Shown here: positions 1 to 9,146 of the stretch, piece after piece | Layout of the letters: every line of letters starts with the position of its first letter | How positions within the stretch are numbered: the first letter of the stretch is position 1 | DNA from: JAKLDO01 sp035354435 | Lineage (GTDB): Bacteria > UBP6 > UBA1177 | DNA: 22,411 nucleotides | Reading direction: 5' to 3' | Assembly (NCBI GenBank): GCA_035354435.1 | Contig: DAOQAY010000041.1 | Coordinates: forward strand, 1 to 22,411 | Made by a program: the position numbers and the translations under genes | Notes under the pieces: generated by a model | Databases searched by the model: none | The model's input: only the letters and a program-made list of their open reading frames with translations | Told to the model about the DNA's origin: nothing

Positions 1-1032
1 AATGATCTGACTTCTGAGATTCTTAAGCAATTCCGCAACATTACAGTTGTGACCCATGAAAAAAACAAGGGCAAGGGGATCGCTCTTCGTACCGGTTTTA
101 AAAAGGCGGTCGATATGGGTTTCCGTTATGCGATAACTATCGATTCCGACGGTCAGCACAATCCTGACGATATACCTAAATTCATTGAGAAAATTGAAGA
201 GAATCCCGATTCAATGATAGTGGGTGCAAGGAACATGGAGCAGTCATCCGTTCCGGGCAAAAGCAGTTTCGGTCACAAGTTCTCCAATTTCTGGTATAAG
301 GTGGAAACTGGCATCGATCTTCCTGACACTCAGTCGGGGTACAGACTTTATCCAGTCGAAAAGCTCAAGAATATCAGGTATATAACCAACAGATTTGAGT
401 TTGAGATAGAAGTGATAGTCCGTGCCGCATGGGCAGGTCTCGATGTCACTTCAGTTCCTGTTTCTGTCATTTATTTCCCGAAAGAGACAAGAGTGAGCCA
501 CTTCAGACCTTTTCAGGATTTCACACGGGTCAGCATATTAAATACCGTTCTCGTAATTCTTGCTCTGGCTATCTACAGACCGCTTTCGTACACCAGAGAG
601 CTCAAAAAAAAAAGCTTTAGAGAGATAAAAGACGACATCCTCGGATCAAATGAATCGTCCCTGCGGATATCATTTGCTGTAGCATTAGGTGCTGCAATGG
701 GAGTTTCTCCTTTCTGGGGTTTTCAGATAATCCTTGAACTGATACTGGCGCATTTTCTGAAGTTGAACAAAGCAATAGTCCTTATCGCATCCCACATTTC
801 ATTTCCTCCGCTCATCCCTTTTGTCATTTATTACAGCTACAAACTCGGCGGAGTGGTTTATGATACAAATGTGAACCTTGATATTGACAATCTGACACTG
901 GAGTCGGTTTCTCTTAATTTTGTCCAGTATTTTATCGGTGCATGGATGCTGATGGCTCTGCTGGCAGTGCTTTTCTTTACTGTAACAATGATATTTCTTC
1001 ATTTCAAGCGAAGAAATAATACGGAGATGTGA
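1..1032 (+). CDS. Family 2 glycosyltransferase with C-terminal DUF2062 domain, 5'-truncated by the window edge
   Basis: The frame is open from base 1, so the start codon and the N-terminal part of the GT-A fold lie outside the window. The visible part begins in the nucleotide-sugar binding region (VVTHEKNKGKGIALRTGF) and contains DSDGQH, the metal-binding DxD-type motif at about bases 142-159. This pattern is typical of dolichol-phosphate-mannose-synthase-like GT2 enzymes. After a catalytic domain of about 190 visible residues comes a hydrophobic DUF2062 domain (GAAMGVSPFWGFQIILELIL, then further membrane segments) ending in a basic tail, so the enzyme is probably held at the inner membrane. 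GT2-DUF2062 proteins occur in aryl-polyene/flexirubin clusters, and the next four genes fit that setting. The donor and acceptor cannot be told from the sequence. It ends 2 nt before the start chosen for the next gene, so the two are co-transcribed. Confidence 0.86.
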   Translation, partial: NDLTSEILKQFRNITVVTHEKNKGKGIALRTGFKKAVDMGFRYAITIDSDGQHNPDDIPKFIEKIEENPDSMIVGARNMEQSSVPGKSSFGHKFSNFWYKVETGIDLPDTQSGYRLYPVEKLKNIRYITNRFEFEIEVIVRAAWAGLDVTSVPVSVIYFPKETRVSHFRPFQDFTRVSILNTVLVILALAIYRPLSYTRELKKKSFREIKDDILGSNESSLRISFAVALGAAMGVSPFWGFQIILELILAHFLKLNKAIVLIASHISFPPLIPFVIYYSYKLGGVVYDTNVNLDIDNLTLESVSLNFVQYFIGAWMLMALLAVLFFTVTMIFLHFKRRNNTEM

Positions 1033-1034
1033 AA

Positions 1035-4000
1035 ATGGTTTCTCTTTTTGCTGCTTATTACAACTACCTGAAAAATAAAAAGAAATATATGTTCACAGTG
1101 CTTCTGCTTATGTGTGCGGCGGCAGTTTTCATTTTGCGGGACCTCAGACTTGAAGAAGACATTACAAAGGCGATACCTTTCGGGAAGAACGAAGAGCAGT
1201 ACAAAAGGGTTCTGGATGAGTTCAAATTCCTTGACAGGATAATAGTTCTCGCAACTTTTTCAGATAAAAGCGAAAACGATTATAAAAAACTGGCGTCTTT
1301 TGCAAATGATTTTATCGAAGGGATGAAAAAATCTGAAAGTTCCAGATTTATAGAATCGTATTCAAGCGAAAAAACAAATATCGATCAGAAGGCGGTTTAT
1401 ACACATTTTTACAATAATATTCCGCTCTATCTTGAAGAAAGCGATTATGAGCAGCTTGAGAAAAGCATACAGCCGGAAGTGCTGAAAGAGACTGTCGGTG
1501 TACTTTATAGAAATATAATTTCTCCGGCAGGAATGGTCTCAGCCCAGTTTATCAGAAAAGATCCTCTGTCCCTTGCTTTCAAAGGAATGGAAAAGCTCAA
1601 GACTCTCAACCCCGAAAGTTCTTTTGAAATAGTTGACGGGCATATTTTTGCAGACGGACGCAAAAGCCTGATATTTTTTATCCAGCCGGCACTTTCTGCG
1701 GGCGATACCGGAAACAACGCAAAGCTTGTGGCCGAAATGGAACAGGTCATGAGTGAAACTGAAAAAAAATATGAAGGTAAGATTGACGGTGGATTTTTCG
1801 GTGGTATTCCGATCGGTGTAGACAGCGCAGACAGGATAAAGACAGATGTGATAATTTCATCTCTGATAGCACTTGCTCTGATCCTTCTTATCCTGTTGCT
1901 TTATTTCAGAAAAATGAAATTCATTCCTCTCATCTTTCTTCCTGCCGTTTTCGGAGCGCTTATCGCTGTTACGGTTGCGGTAATTATAAAAGGAACTCTT
2001 TCTGCGATCGCTCTGGGGATAACTTCGGTACTGCTTGGGATAATGGTCGATTATTCTATTCATGTCATTTCCCACATCATGGATCGCAAAGATACTGCAA
2101 ATGCAATATCAGATCTCTCTTTTCCGCTGATACTGAGCTGTCTTACGACTGTCGCGGCATTTGTGTGTCTGCTGTTCCTTGATGCTCCGGTTCTCAACGA
2201 TCTCGGACTTCTGGCATCAATTGCAGTATTGGCAGCGATGCTTTTTTCGATTCTCATACTGCCGCACATTGTCGACATGGTGAAACGCCCGAAAGATGAA
2301 GTTGAAAACATCGAAAAGGAAGGCGGCATTATTGCAAGACTTGCTTCGATCGAATTTGAAAAGAACTGGGAAACAGTTTTATTTACCGTGCTTATCACGG
2401 TTGTTCTCTATTTTTTTTCCAAGGGTGTGCAGTTTGAAAACGACCTGAACGGTATTAACTATATTTCGCCGGAACTGACCAGAACAATGAATGAAATAGA
2501 CAGGATAAGTTCCATCAATAAAAAATCTGTCTATCTTGTTTTTCAGGGAAGTTCGTTCGACGAAGTTCTGAAAAACAGAGAAATTGCAGAACCGGCAATT
2601 GCAAAAATGACAAAAGACGGTGTGATACTGTCGTCTTCCGATATTTCTCAAGTTGTTATGTCAAAAGAAAAGCAGGCTGAAAAAATAGCAAGATGGAAGC
2701 AATTCTGGAGTGTGGAAAGGAAACAGTCTGTGAAAAACGCTCTTGTTTCTGAAGGGACACAGCTCGGATTCAAGGAAAACACATTTGAAAGCTTTTTTGA
2801 ACTTCTTGATAAAGATTTTGAACCGGTCGAACCGCATCAGCTTACAACATTTGCTCCACAGCTTTTTGAAGAATGGATGACACAGAGTGACAAAGGGTTC
2901 ATGTCTGCATCACTGCTCCGGATAGACGATCTGAAAAAAGCACAGCTGACCAGTGAATTTAATGGGAAAAAAGAAGTTTTTCTTTTTGACAGATCCGAAA
3001 TAATGCAGAAGTTTGTAAATTACCTGAAAATCGACTTTCAGAGACTTCTCAGTTATTCTACGCTTGCGGTCTTTTTCCTTCTTTTTATCATATCAGGCAG
3101 ACTGGAACTTGCCATAGCTGCGATGATCCCGATCATTTTCTCATGGATATGGACTTTAGGGTTCATGTCCATTTTAGATATAAAATTCAATATTGTGAAC
3201 ATTATTGTCGTGACATTCGTGTTCGGACTCGGAGTAGACTATGTTGTGTTCATAATGCGGGCCAAAATGCAGGAGTACGCTTTCGGTGAGAAGACATGGG
3301 CACGATCGTATAAAAGTTCTATCCTGATATCGTGTCTTACAACCGTCGCCGGAGTAGGCGCTTTGATATTTGCAGTTCACCCTGCATTGAGATCTATTGC
3401 ACTGATTGCTGTAATAGGTATGCTTTCCACACTTGTAAATGCATTTGTTCTGGCACCTGCAATATTTGACTGGATGATGCTTCATCAGAAGGCAAAGAAA
3501 GCTCCGCCTCACACATTCGTAGTTTTTTTCTATACGGTTTTTTCTTACGCCAACTATGTCGGATTCAGTCTGCTGCTCTCTTCTCTGGGTTTTGCAATAT
3601 TTTCTACATGGCCGTTCAAAAGCGGTCGTAACATCAGAAAATATCTGTATCATCTTATGATCAGGCTGCTTGCAAGAGCTGTAATTTTATCGGCACCGCA
3701 GGTTTCCCTTAGAAAATACAATGAATTCAGAGAGAATTTTAAAAAACCGGCTGTCATTATTGCCAATCATTCATCATTTCTTGACATTCTCATGATGCTT
3801 TCGCTTCAGACAAAGATAATTATGGTGACAAAATCGTGGGTTTCCAATAATCCGATATTCGGCAAGCTTGTTCAGTTTGCAGATTTTTTCACTACTACAG
3901 ACGGCTTCGAAAATATGGCTCCCAAGCTTCAGAAATGTATCGATGACGGATATTCGATCGTCGTTTTTCCTGAGGGCACAAGAGGGAACGGCGTGGATCT

Positions 4001-4910
4001 TCAGAGGTTTCACAAAGGGGCATTCTATCTTGCAGATGCCATGAAGCTTGATATAGTGCCGGTAATACTGCATGGAACCGGACACAGTATTAAAAAAGGC
4101 GAGTTCTCAGTCAGAGGTTCACAGCTTTCCTACACAATTTTGAAAAGAATTCCTAATGATTCAAGTGAATACGGCGTGACTTATCAGGAAAAGTGCAGAA
4201 ATATCTCTGCAATGTTCAAAGACGAATATCATAAAGTTTACGAAAAGCTTGGAACTGCCGATTTCTACCGTGACAGGCTGATGAAAAATTATATTTACAA
4301 AGGTCCCGATATCGAATGGTATGCCAGGATAAAGATAAGGCTTGAGAAAAACTACAGATTTTTTGATGAAATTATTCCGAAAGACGGGAAAATATATGAT
4401 CTCGGATGCGGAATGGGATTTCTGACATACATGCTTCATCTTACATCAAGAAAAAGGAAGATATTGGCAATTGATTATGATCAGTCAAAGATAACAATTG
4501 CGAAAAACTGCTTCAGCTGCAATGAACGAACCGTCTTTATGTGTGCAGATCTTACAAAATCTTCGTTTGAAAAAGCGGATGTGTTCATTCTGAATGATGT
4601 GCTTCACTATATGAAAGTCGATGAGCAGGAAGATCTGATTATAAAATGTGTCGGAAGTCTTAACAGCAAAGGTATGATAATTATAAGAGATGCCGATTCA
4701 AGCAGGACAGAAAAGCACAGAAATACCGAAACAACTGAAAAGTTCTCTACAGGTCTCGGGTTTAACCAGACAAGCGGCGGTTTACAGTTTATTTCGAAAA
4801 GCACACTTGAAAAGATATCGAAAGATGCAGGACTTTCAATGGAAATACTTAAATCACAGGAACATACTTCAAATACGATTTACAGGTTGATGAAAATGGA
4901 GAGTGTTTAA
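1035..4910 (+). CDS. Trifunctional MMPL-family exporter / lysophospholipid-type acyltransferase / class I SAM methyltransferase
   Basis: A protein of 1291 residues made of three domains. Residues about 1-830 form an MMPL/RND-type permease: an N-terminal membrane segment, a large periplasmic loop, then two membrane bundles with the hallmark acidic-aromatic pairs D339-Y340 (GIMVDYS) and D735-Y736 (GLGVDY). Residues about 880-1080 form a PlsC-like acyltransferase with HX4D (H912 to D917, NHSSFLD) and the FPEGTRG block (978-984). Residues about 1085-1291 form a Rossmann methyltransferase with motif I DLGCGMGF (1122-1129). The same three-domain architecture is known from flexirubin/aryl-polyene clusters, where it is thought to export and acylate the pigment or its lipid conjugate; methyl transfer would tailor the aryl head. 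I start at ATG 1035 because GGAG at 1023-1026 is 8 nt upstream; GTG 1029 is possible but too close to that site. The TAA overlaps the next ATG by one base. Confidence 0.92.
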   Translation: MVSLFAAYYNYLKNKKKYMFTVLLLMCAAAVFILRDLRLEEDITKAIPFGKNEEQYKRVLDEFKFLDRIIVLATFSDKSENDYKKLASFANDFIEGMKKSESSRFIESYSSEKTNIDQKAVYTHFYNNIPLYLEESDYEQLEKSIQPEVLKETVGVLYRNIISPAGMVSAQFIRKDPLSLAFKGMEKLKTLNPESSFEIVDGHIFADGRKSLIFFIQPALSAGDTGNNAKLVAEMEQVMSETEKKYEGKIDGGFFGGIPIGVDSADRIKTDVIISSLIALALILLILLLYFRKMKFIPLIFLPAVFGALIAVTVAVIIKGTLSAIALGITSVLLGIMVDYSIHVISHIMDRKDTANAISDLSFPLILSCLTTVAAFVCLLFLDAPVLNDLGLLASIAVLAAMLFSILILPHIVDMVKRPKDEVENIEKEGGIIARLASIEFEKNWETVLFTVLITVVLYFFSKGVQFENDLNGINYISPELTRTMNEIDRISSINKKSVYLVFQGSSFDEVLKNREIAEPAIAKMTKDGVILSSSDISQVVMSKEKQAEKIARWKQFWSVERKQSVKNALVSEGTQLGFKENTFESFFELLDKDFEPVEPHQLTTFAPQLFEEWMTQSDKGFMSASLLRIDDLKKAQLTSEFNGKKEVFLFDRSEIMQKFVNYLKIDFQRLLSYSTLAVFFLLFIISGRLELAIAAMIPIIFSWIWTLGFMSILDIKFNIVNIIVVTFVFGLGVDYVVFIMRAKMQEYAFGEKTWARSYKSSILISCLTTVAGVGALIFAVHPALRSIALIAVIGMLSTLVNAFVLAPAIFDWMMLHQKAKKAPPHTFVVFFYTVFSYANYVGFSLLLSSLGFAIFSTWPFKSGRNIRKYLYHLMIRLLARAVILSAPQVSLRKYNEFRENFKKPAVIIANHSSFLDILMMLSLQTKIIMVTKSWVSNNPIFGKLVQFADFFTTTDGFENMAPKLQKCIDDGYSIVVFPEGTRGNGVDLQRFHKGAFYLADAMKLDIVPVILHGTGHSIKKGEFSVRGSQLSYTILKRIPNDSSEYGVTYQEKCRNISAMFKDEYHKVYEKLGTADFYRDRLMKNYIYKGPDIEWYARIKIRLEKNYRFFDEIIPKDGKIYDLGCGMGFLTYMLHLTSRKRKILAIDYDQSKITIAKNCFSCNERTVFMCADLTKSSFEKADVFILNDVLHYMKVDEQEDLIIKCVGSLNSKGMIIIRDADSSRTEKHRNTETTEKFSTGLGFNQTSGGLQFISKSTLEKISKDAGLSMEILKSQEHTSNTIYRLMKMESV

Positions 4911-6394
4911 TGTACGACACTGTTGTCATCGGCTCAGGACTGAGCGGACTGATCTGTGCATATATTCTGTCAAAAGAAGGTCAGAAGGTCTGTCTTGTAG
5001 AGCAGCATTCCAAACCTGGCGGATGTATGCAGACATTCAAGAGAGATGACAGGGTATTTGATACAGGAATTCATTATGTCGGAGGGTTGGGAGAAGGTGA
5101 AAATCTCAATTCATATTTCAAATATTTCAGGATCATGGATAAATTGAAACTGAGAAGGCTTGATGAAAACGCTTTTGATAAGATAAGTTTTTCAGGTGAT
5201 ACGAACGAATATCCTCTTGCAATCGGGTATGACAATTTTGTCGAACAGCTTTCCGTATATTTTCCTGATGAAAGGGAAGGTTTGAAAAAATATGTCGATT
5301 TTCTTAAAACAGCCGTCGCTTCGTTTCCGCTGTATAACCTTTCGGTTAAGAACACAGAAGTTCCCGAAGATCTTTTTTATCAGAAGAATGCTAAAGAGGT
5401 CATTTGCAGTTTTACAAATAATGTGAGACTTCAGAATGTTCTTGCAGGGAACTGTCCTCTCTATGCCGGTGTTGCTTCAAAAACTCCGATACATGTCCAC
5501 GCTCTGATAAATGACAACTTTATAAAAAGCTCGTGGAGACTTGTTGACGGAGGCTCTCAGATAGCCGATGCACTGGTTGAGAATATTAAAAAGAACGGTG
5601 TCGAGATAAAGACAGGCACGAAGATAACCCTGATGGCGGCAGATAAAAGGGAGCTTAAATATATTGAAGCTGAAAACGGCGAGAAAATATATGCGGCTAA
5701 ATTCATTTCAACAATTCATCCGGCAAGCATGCTTGATATGCTCGAAGGTGATTCTCTGAATCCGGCATATAAGGAAAAGATCTATTCGCTTGAAGACACA
5801 GTCGGGGTTTTCGGGCTGTATCTGACTCTTAAAGACAACAGTTTTAAATACCGGAATTCAAACTATTACCATTACAATTCAGAAAATGTCTGGACAGCTG
5901 ACAGAAAAGGTCATTTTAATTCATTTATGTTTCTTACACCTGCAATTTCAAAAAGTGAAGTTTATGCCGATTCTGCCACAGCTCTTGCATATATGAAGTA
6001 CAGTGAAGTGGAGAAATGGAAAGATACAAGGTATTTAAAACGCGGTTCTGAATATGAAGATTTCAAGAAACGCAGAGCAGACATGCTTGTAAATAATCTG
6101 TGTGAAAAGTTTCCTGATCTTTCTGGAGCTATAGAAAAAGTCCATACATCAACTCCACTTACATTCAGGGATTATGTCGGAGCACGCAATGGTGCTTTAT
6201 ATGGCGTTCTGAGGAACAGCAATGAGCCGCAGAATTCATTTCTTTCACCGAGAACAAGGATTAAAAATCTCTATCTTAGCGGACAGAACATAATTCTTCA
6301 CGGAATTCTGGGCGTTACGATAGGAGCGGTACTTACATGCGGTTCGATGCTCGGTTTTGATTATCTCATTGACAGGATAAGAAATGAACAGTAA
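4910..6394 (+). CDS. NAD(P)/FAD-dependent oxidoreductase, phytoene-desaturase (CrtI)-like
   Basis: A 494-residue flavoprotein. The N-terminus MYDTVVIGSGLSGLICAYIL carries the dinucleotide-binding GxGxxG (G8, G10, G13), with an acidic residue (E31) at the end of beta-2 for ribose binding. GGCMQTF follows, as in CrtI/amine-oxidase-fold desaturases. The C-terminal block NLYLSGQNIILHGILGVTIG is the usual second FAD-contact segment of this family, and the length (about 490-500) is normal. It has no signal peptide, so it is cytoplasmic or at the inner face of the membrane. Such oxidoreductases occur in flexirubin-type clusters, but their exact reaction on the polyene or aryl ring is not settled. 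GGAG at 4898-4901 serves the ATG, which overlaps the previous TAA (TAATG), suggesting coupled translation. The 3' end overlaps the next gene by 11 nt. Confidence 0.9.
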   Translation: MYDTVVIGSGLSGLICAYILSKEGQKVCLVEQHSKPGGCMQTFKRDDRVFDTGIHYVGGLGEGENLNSYFKYFRIMDKLKLRRLDENAFDKISFSGDTNEYPLAIGYDNFVEQLSVYFPDEREGLKKYVDFLKTAVASFPLYNLSVKNTEVPEDLFYQKNAKEVICSFTNNVRLQNVLAGNCPLYAGVASKTPIHVHALINDNFIKSSWRLVDGGSQIADALVENIKKNGVEIKTGTKITLMAADKRELKYIEAENGEKIYAAKFISTIHPASMLDMLEGDSLNPAYKEKIYSLEDTVGVFGLYLTLKDNSFKYRNSNYYHYNSENVWTADRKGHFNSFMFLTPAISKSEVYADSATALAYMKYSEVEKWKDTRYLKRGSEYEDFKKRRADMLVNNLCEKFPDLSGAIEKVHTSTPLTFRDYVGARNGALYGVLRNSNEPQNSFLSPRTRIKNLYLSGQNIILHGILGVTIGAVLTCGSMLGFDYLIDRIRNEQ

Positions 6395-7877
6395 CAGAAA
6401 AAAGATTATTAAAAGGTCGATCCTTTTCACAATACCGCTGGCTCTTGTTTTATTTACGATATGTTTCCTGGTACTTATTTCCGATAAACTCCCCGAAGAA
6501 ATAAGAGAACTTAAGGTGCCGGTCGGTGATTCAGCTCAGATCGACGGGAACTTGTATGGACTCAAGAACAACCGTTTCAGGCTTTCCGACAGCGGACTTT
6601 ATGAACTTTATATTGAAGGGACTCCGCTTGAAATAGGGACTTATGAAGGGAGACTCACGAAAGATCTGATAATCAGGCAGGAAGTGATATTTGTCAATAT
6701 GCTCAATCACTTTATTCCGGGATCTTTTTCCAGATTTTTTATAAAAATATTTGTGCTGGTGTTTAATAAATCGATGCAGAATTTCGTCAGTAATGAGTAT
6801 CTTTCCGAGATCTACGGAATATCGACTCAGATGGAGTTCAATTACGGCGGATTGGGTAATTCCTATTTCAGAGTGCTTAATTATCATGCCGCCCATGACA
6901 TCGGGCATATGGTTTCAAATCTCAATCTTGTCGGTTGTACTGCTTTTTCAGTCCGCAACAGCAAAAGCGCAAACGGGGATCTGATAACCGGAAGGAATTT
7001 TGATTTCTTCATCGGGGATCGTTTTGCTCATGACAAGATCATTGCATTTGTGAAGCCGCAAAAAGGAATTCCTTTTGCAATGGTAACATGGGGCGGAATG
7101 ATAGGAACAGTTTCAGGAATGAATTCAGCAGGTTTAAGCATTACGCTGAATGCGGCTCAAAGTGATGTTCCGTTGAAAACAGCAACTCCAGTTTCACTTG
7201 TGGCAAGAGAAATACTTCAATATTCAGATACCATTGAAAAGGCTTATGAGATTGCAAAGTCGAGAAATATTTTTGTGAGCCAGATGTTCTTTATAAGTTC
7301 GGCAGTTGATAACAGATCAGCTGTTATTGAAAAAACTCCTGAAAGAACTGAGATCTATTATTCCGACAGTGATTCAATGGCGATAACCAATCATTTTACC
7401 GGCAGTTTGAAAGGGACTGAAAAAGATCAGAGTTCAGAAGGGATCAGGGTGTCAAAAGGAAGACTTCAAAGGGTCGAAGAGCTGATTGGAAGGTCGCAAA
7501 GCCTGAATGAAGCCGGAGTTGTCGATATTTTAAGGAACACAAAAGGATTCGGTGACAAATATGTCGAGCCGGGAAGTGAATTTGCGATAAATCAGTATCT
7601 TGCCCACCATTCGGTTGTTTTCAATAATACAAAAAAGATAATGTTTGTTTCAACTTCTCCTTGGCAGTTCGGAGAATTCAGGGCTTATGAGCTTGAAAAA
7701 GTTTTCAGAGAGTTTCCGGGGCTTAATGCAGATCGTGAAATATCAAGTTCTGAATTGAATATTCCTTCTGACCCGTTCATGAAGACAGATGAGTTTAAAA
7801 AGATAAAACAATCCCGCGATGACGGCACTTTTAAAAATGATGACATCCGTTTTAGAAAAGACGGACTCAATATGTGA
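6384..7877 (+). CDS. C45-family autoproteolytic acyltransferase/hydrolase (Ntn-hydrolase fold), membrane-anchored
   Basis: A 497-residue protein. Residues about 10-33 form a single N-terminal membrane anchor or uncleaved signal, placing the catalytic domain in the periplasm. Residues 75-180 form a pro-segment. The predicted autocatalytic cleavage site is G184-C185 (NLVGCTAF), where the new N-terminal Cys is the nucleophile, as in isopenicillin-N acyltransferase and related C45 enzymes. The following GDLITGRNFDF (R204, N205, D207) is the conserved oxyanion/substrate-positioning strand, and TWGGMIGTVSGMNSAGLSI is the family core. C45 proteins recur in flexirubin clusters; an ester- or amide-forming or -breaking step on the finished pigment is plausible, but the substrate is unknown. 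The start ATG has AGGA six bases upstream and overlaps the previous gene by 11 nt. The C-terminus is charged and hydrophilic. Confident on family, not on function. Confidence 0.86.
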   Translation: MNSNRKKIIKRSILFTIPLALVLFTICFLVLISDKLPEEIRELKVPVGDSAQIDGNLYGLKNNRFRLSDSGLYELYIEGTPLEIGTYEGRLTKDLIIRQEVIFVNMLNHFIPGSFSRFFIKIFVLVFNKSMQNFVSNEYLSEIYGISTQMEFNYGGLGNSYFRVLNYHAAHDIGHMVSNLNLVGCTAFSVRNSKSANGDLITGRNFDFFIGDRFAHDKIIAFVKPQKGIPFAMVTWGGMIGTVSGMNSAGLSITLNAAQSDVPLKTATPVSLVAREILQYSDTIEKAYEIAKSRNIFVSQMFFISSAVDNRSAVIEKTPERTEIYYSDSDSMAITNHFTGSLKGTEKDQSSEGIRVSKGRLQRVEELIGRSQSLNEAGVVDILRNTKGFGDKYVEPGSEFAINQYLAHHSVVFNNTKKIMFVSTSPWQFGEFRAYELEKVFREFPGLNADREISSSELNIPSDPFMKTDEFKKIKQSRDDGTFKNDDIRFRKDGLNM

Positions 7878-7885
7878 GGTGTGTT

Positions 7886-9136
7886 ATGGTGAAAAAACTT
7901 GCTGATGCAAATTTTCTGAAGACTCTTGATTACTGCATGAAAAACTCAAAGTTTTACAAAAAACACTACAGAAATATTGATCTTTCGACTATAAAAGGAG
8001 TTGAGGACATTTCAAAACTTCCGTTCACGACGAAAGACGATATTGCTGATTTTACTGATGAATTCCTGTGCGTTGATGAAAAATCCATCGTAGAGATAGC
8101 AACAACAAGCGGATCTACAGGTCATCCTCTGATGCTGAAATATACAAAAAAAGATCTTGAAAGGCTTGCGCTTAACGAGCATCTTGCTTTTAAAAATGCC
8201 GGAATAACGGAATCAGATACGGTTCTGATTTCTGTAACTATTGACAAGTGCTTCATTGCAGGTCTCGCATATTATATCGGACTCAATTCTGTCGGTGCGG
8301 CAAGCGTAAGGGTCGGTCCGAAGTCTCCAGAAATGCTTTTTAAAATGGCGGAAGTTACAAAACCGACTGCGATTATCGGCGTTCCGACCTATCTGGACAA
8401 GGTTTATGATATTGCCGCAGCAGAAGGCAACGAGGGCGTTTTTAAAACTGTAAAAAAGCTTATCTGCATCGGTGAACCGGTAAAAGAGAAAGATCTTTCT
8501 CTCAATGCCATCGGAAAAAGGCTGAGCCAGAAATACAATGCCGGAATATTTTCAACATACGGTATCACTGAGCTTGCTATTTCTTTTTGTGAATGCGTAA
8601 TGTCAAAAGGGGGGCATATTCATCCTGAGCTTATTCATGTCGAGATCGTTGATGATGAAGGAAACGCTGTTCCTGACGGTGTGGAAGGTGAAGTTGTTGC
8701 TACTACTTTCAATGTTGAAGGTATTCCGCTGATAAGATTCAAGACTGGCGATATTTCATTTATAATTGACGAGCCGGAATGCGGATGCGGTTTGAAATGC
8801 AAAAGGCTCGGCCCGGTTACCGGAAGGAAAAAACAGAAACTCAAAATAAAAGGGACTTCGGTCTATCCTCAGATGATAATCAATGTAATGGAAAGCATTG
8901 AATATATTGATAATTTTGTACTGATAGCAACGAGTGACACTACACTTTCAGATCATATCGAAGTGAGGTGTTCACTAAGGCCGGGAATAAAGGATAAGTC
9001 CGGTGAGATCAGCGCAAAACTTAGAGGCAGTCTGAAAGTCACGCCGATGGTTATAATAGATTCCAACACGAATATTGATCTTATCCAGTCTTCCGTCTCT
9101 AAAAGGAAGAAAACAAAATTTGTTGACAGAAGATAG
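7886..9136 (+). CDS. Phenylacetate-CoA ligase-like adenylate-forming enzyme
   Basis: A 416-residue AMP-forming ligase of the PaaK-like type. The phosphate-binding signature TTSGSTGHP is at residues 73-81, STYGITE is the A5-type motif that contacts adenine and Mg-ATP, and RFKTGD is the A7-type ribose contact. The C-terminal LGPVTGRKKQKLKIKGTSVYP matches the hinge and catalytic-lysine region. DEPECGCGLKCKRLG holds several cysteines, which in PaaK relatives can form a metal site. It should activate an aryl or acyl carboxylate as an acyl-AMP and load it on CoA or an ACP. In aryl-polyene pathways such a ligase primes the chain with a hydroxycinnamate/benzoate-type starter, which is the likely role here. 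I chose ATG 7886 because GAGGTG (7876-7881) lies 4 nt upstream; a GTG at 7874 overlaps the previous stop but lacks its own site. It is 10 nt ahead of mogA. Confidence 0.87.
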   Translation: MVKKLADANFLKTLDYCMKNSKFYKKHYRNIDLSTIKGVEDISKLPFTTKDDIADFTDEFLCVDEKSIVEIATTSGSTGHPLMLKYTKKDLERLALNEHLAFKNAGITESDTVLISVTIDKCFIAGLAYYIGLNSVGAASVRVGPKSPEMLFKMAEVTKPTAIIGVPTYLDKVYDIAAAEGNEGVFKTVKKLICIGEPVKEKDLSLNAIGKRLSQKYNAGIFSTYGITELAISFCECVMSKGGHIHPELIHVEIVDDEGNAVPDGVEGEVVATTFNVEGIPLIRFKTGDISFIIDEPECGCGLKCKRLGPVTGRKKQKLKIKGTSVYPQMIINVMESIEYIDNFVLIATSDTTLSDHIEVRCSLRPGIKDKSGEISAKLRGSLKVTPMVIIDSNTNIDLIQSSVSKRKKTKFVDRR

Positions 9137-9146
9137 GAGAGTTGAA

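Noticed and set aside
3174..3653. 159-codon open frame on the minus strand opposite the MMPL permease
   Set aside because: It overlaps a well-conserved permease segment, is rich in Cys, Arg and Lys without any domain pattern, and has no binding site; it is an antisense shadow.
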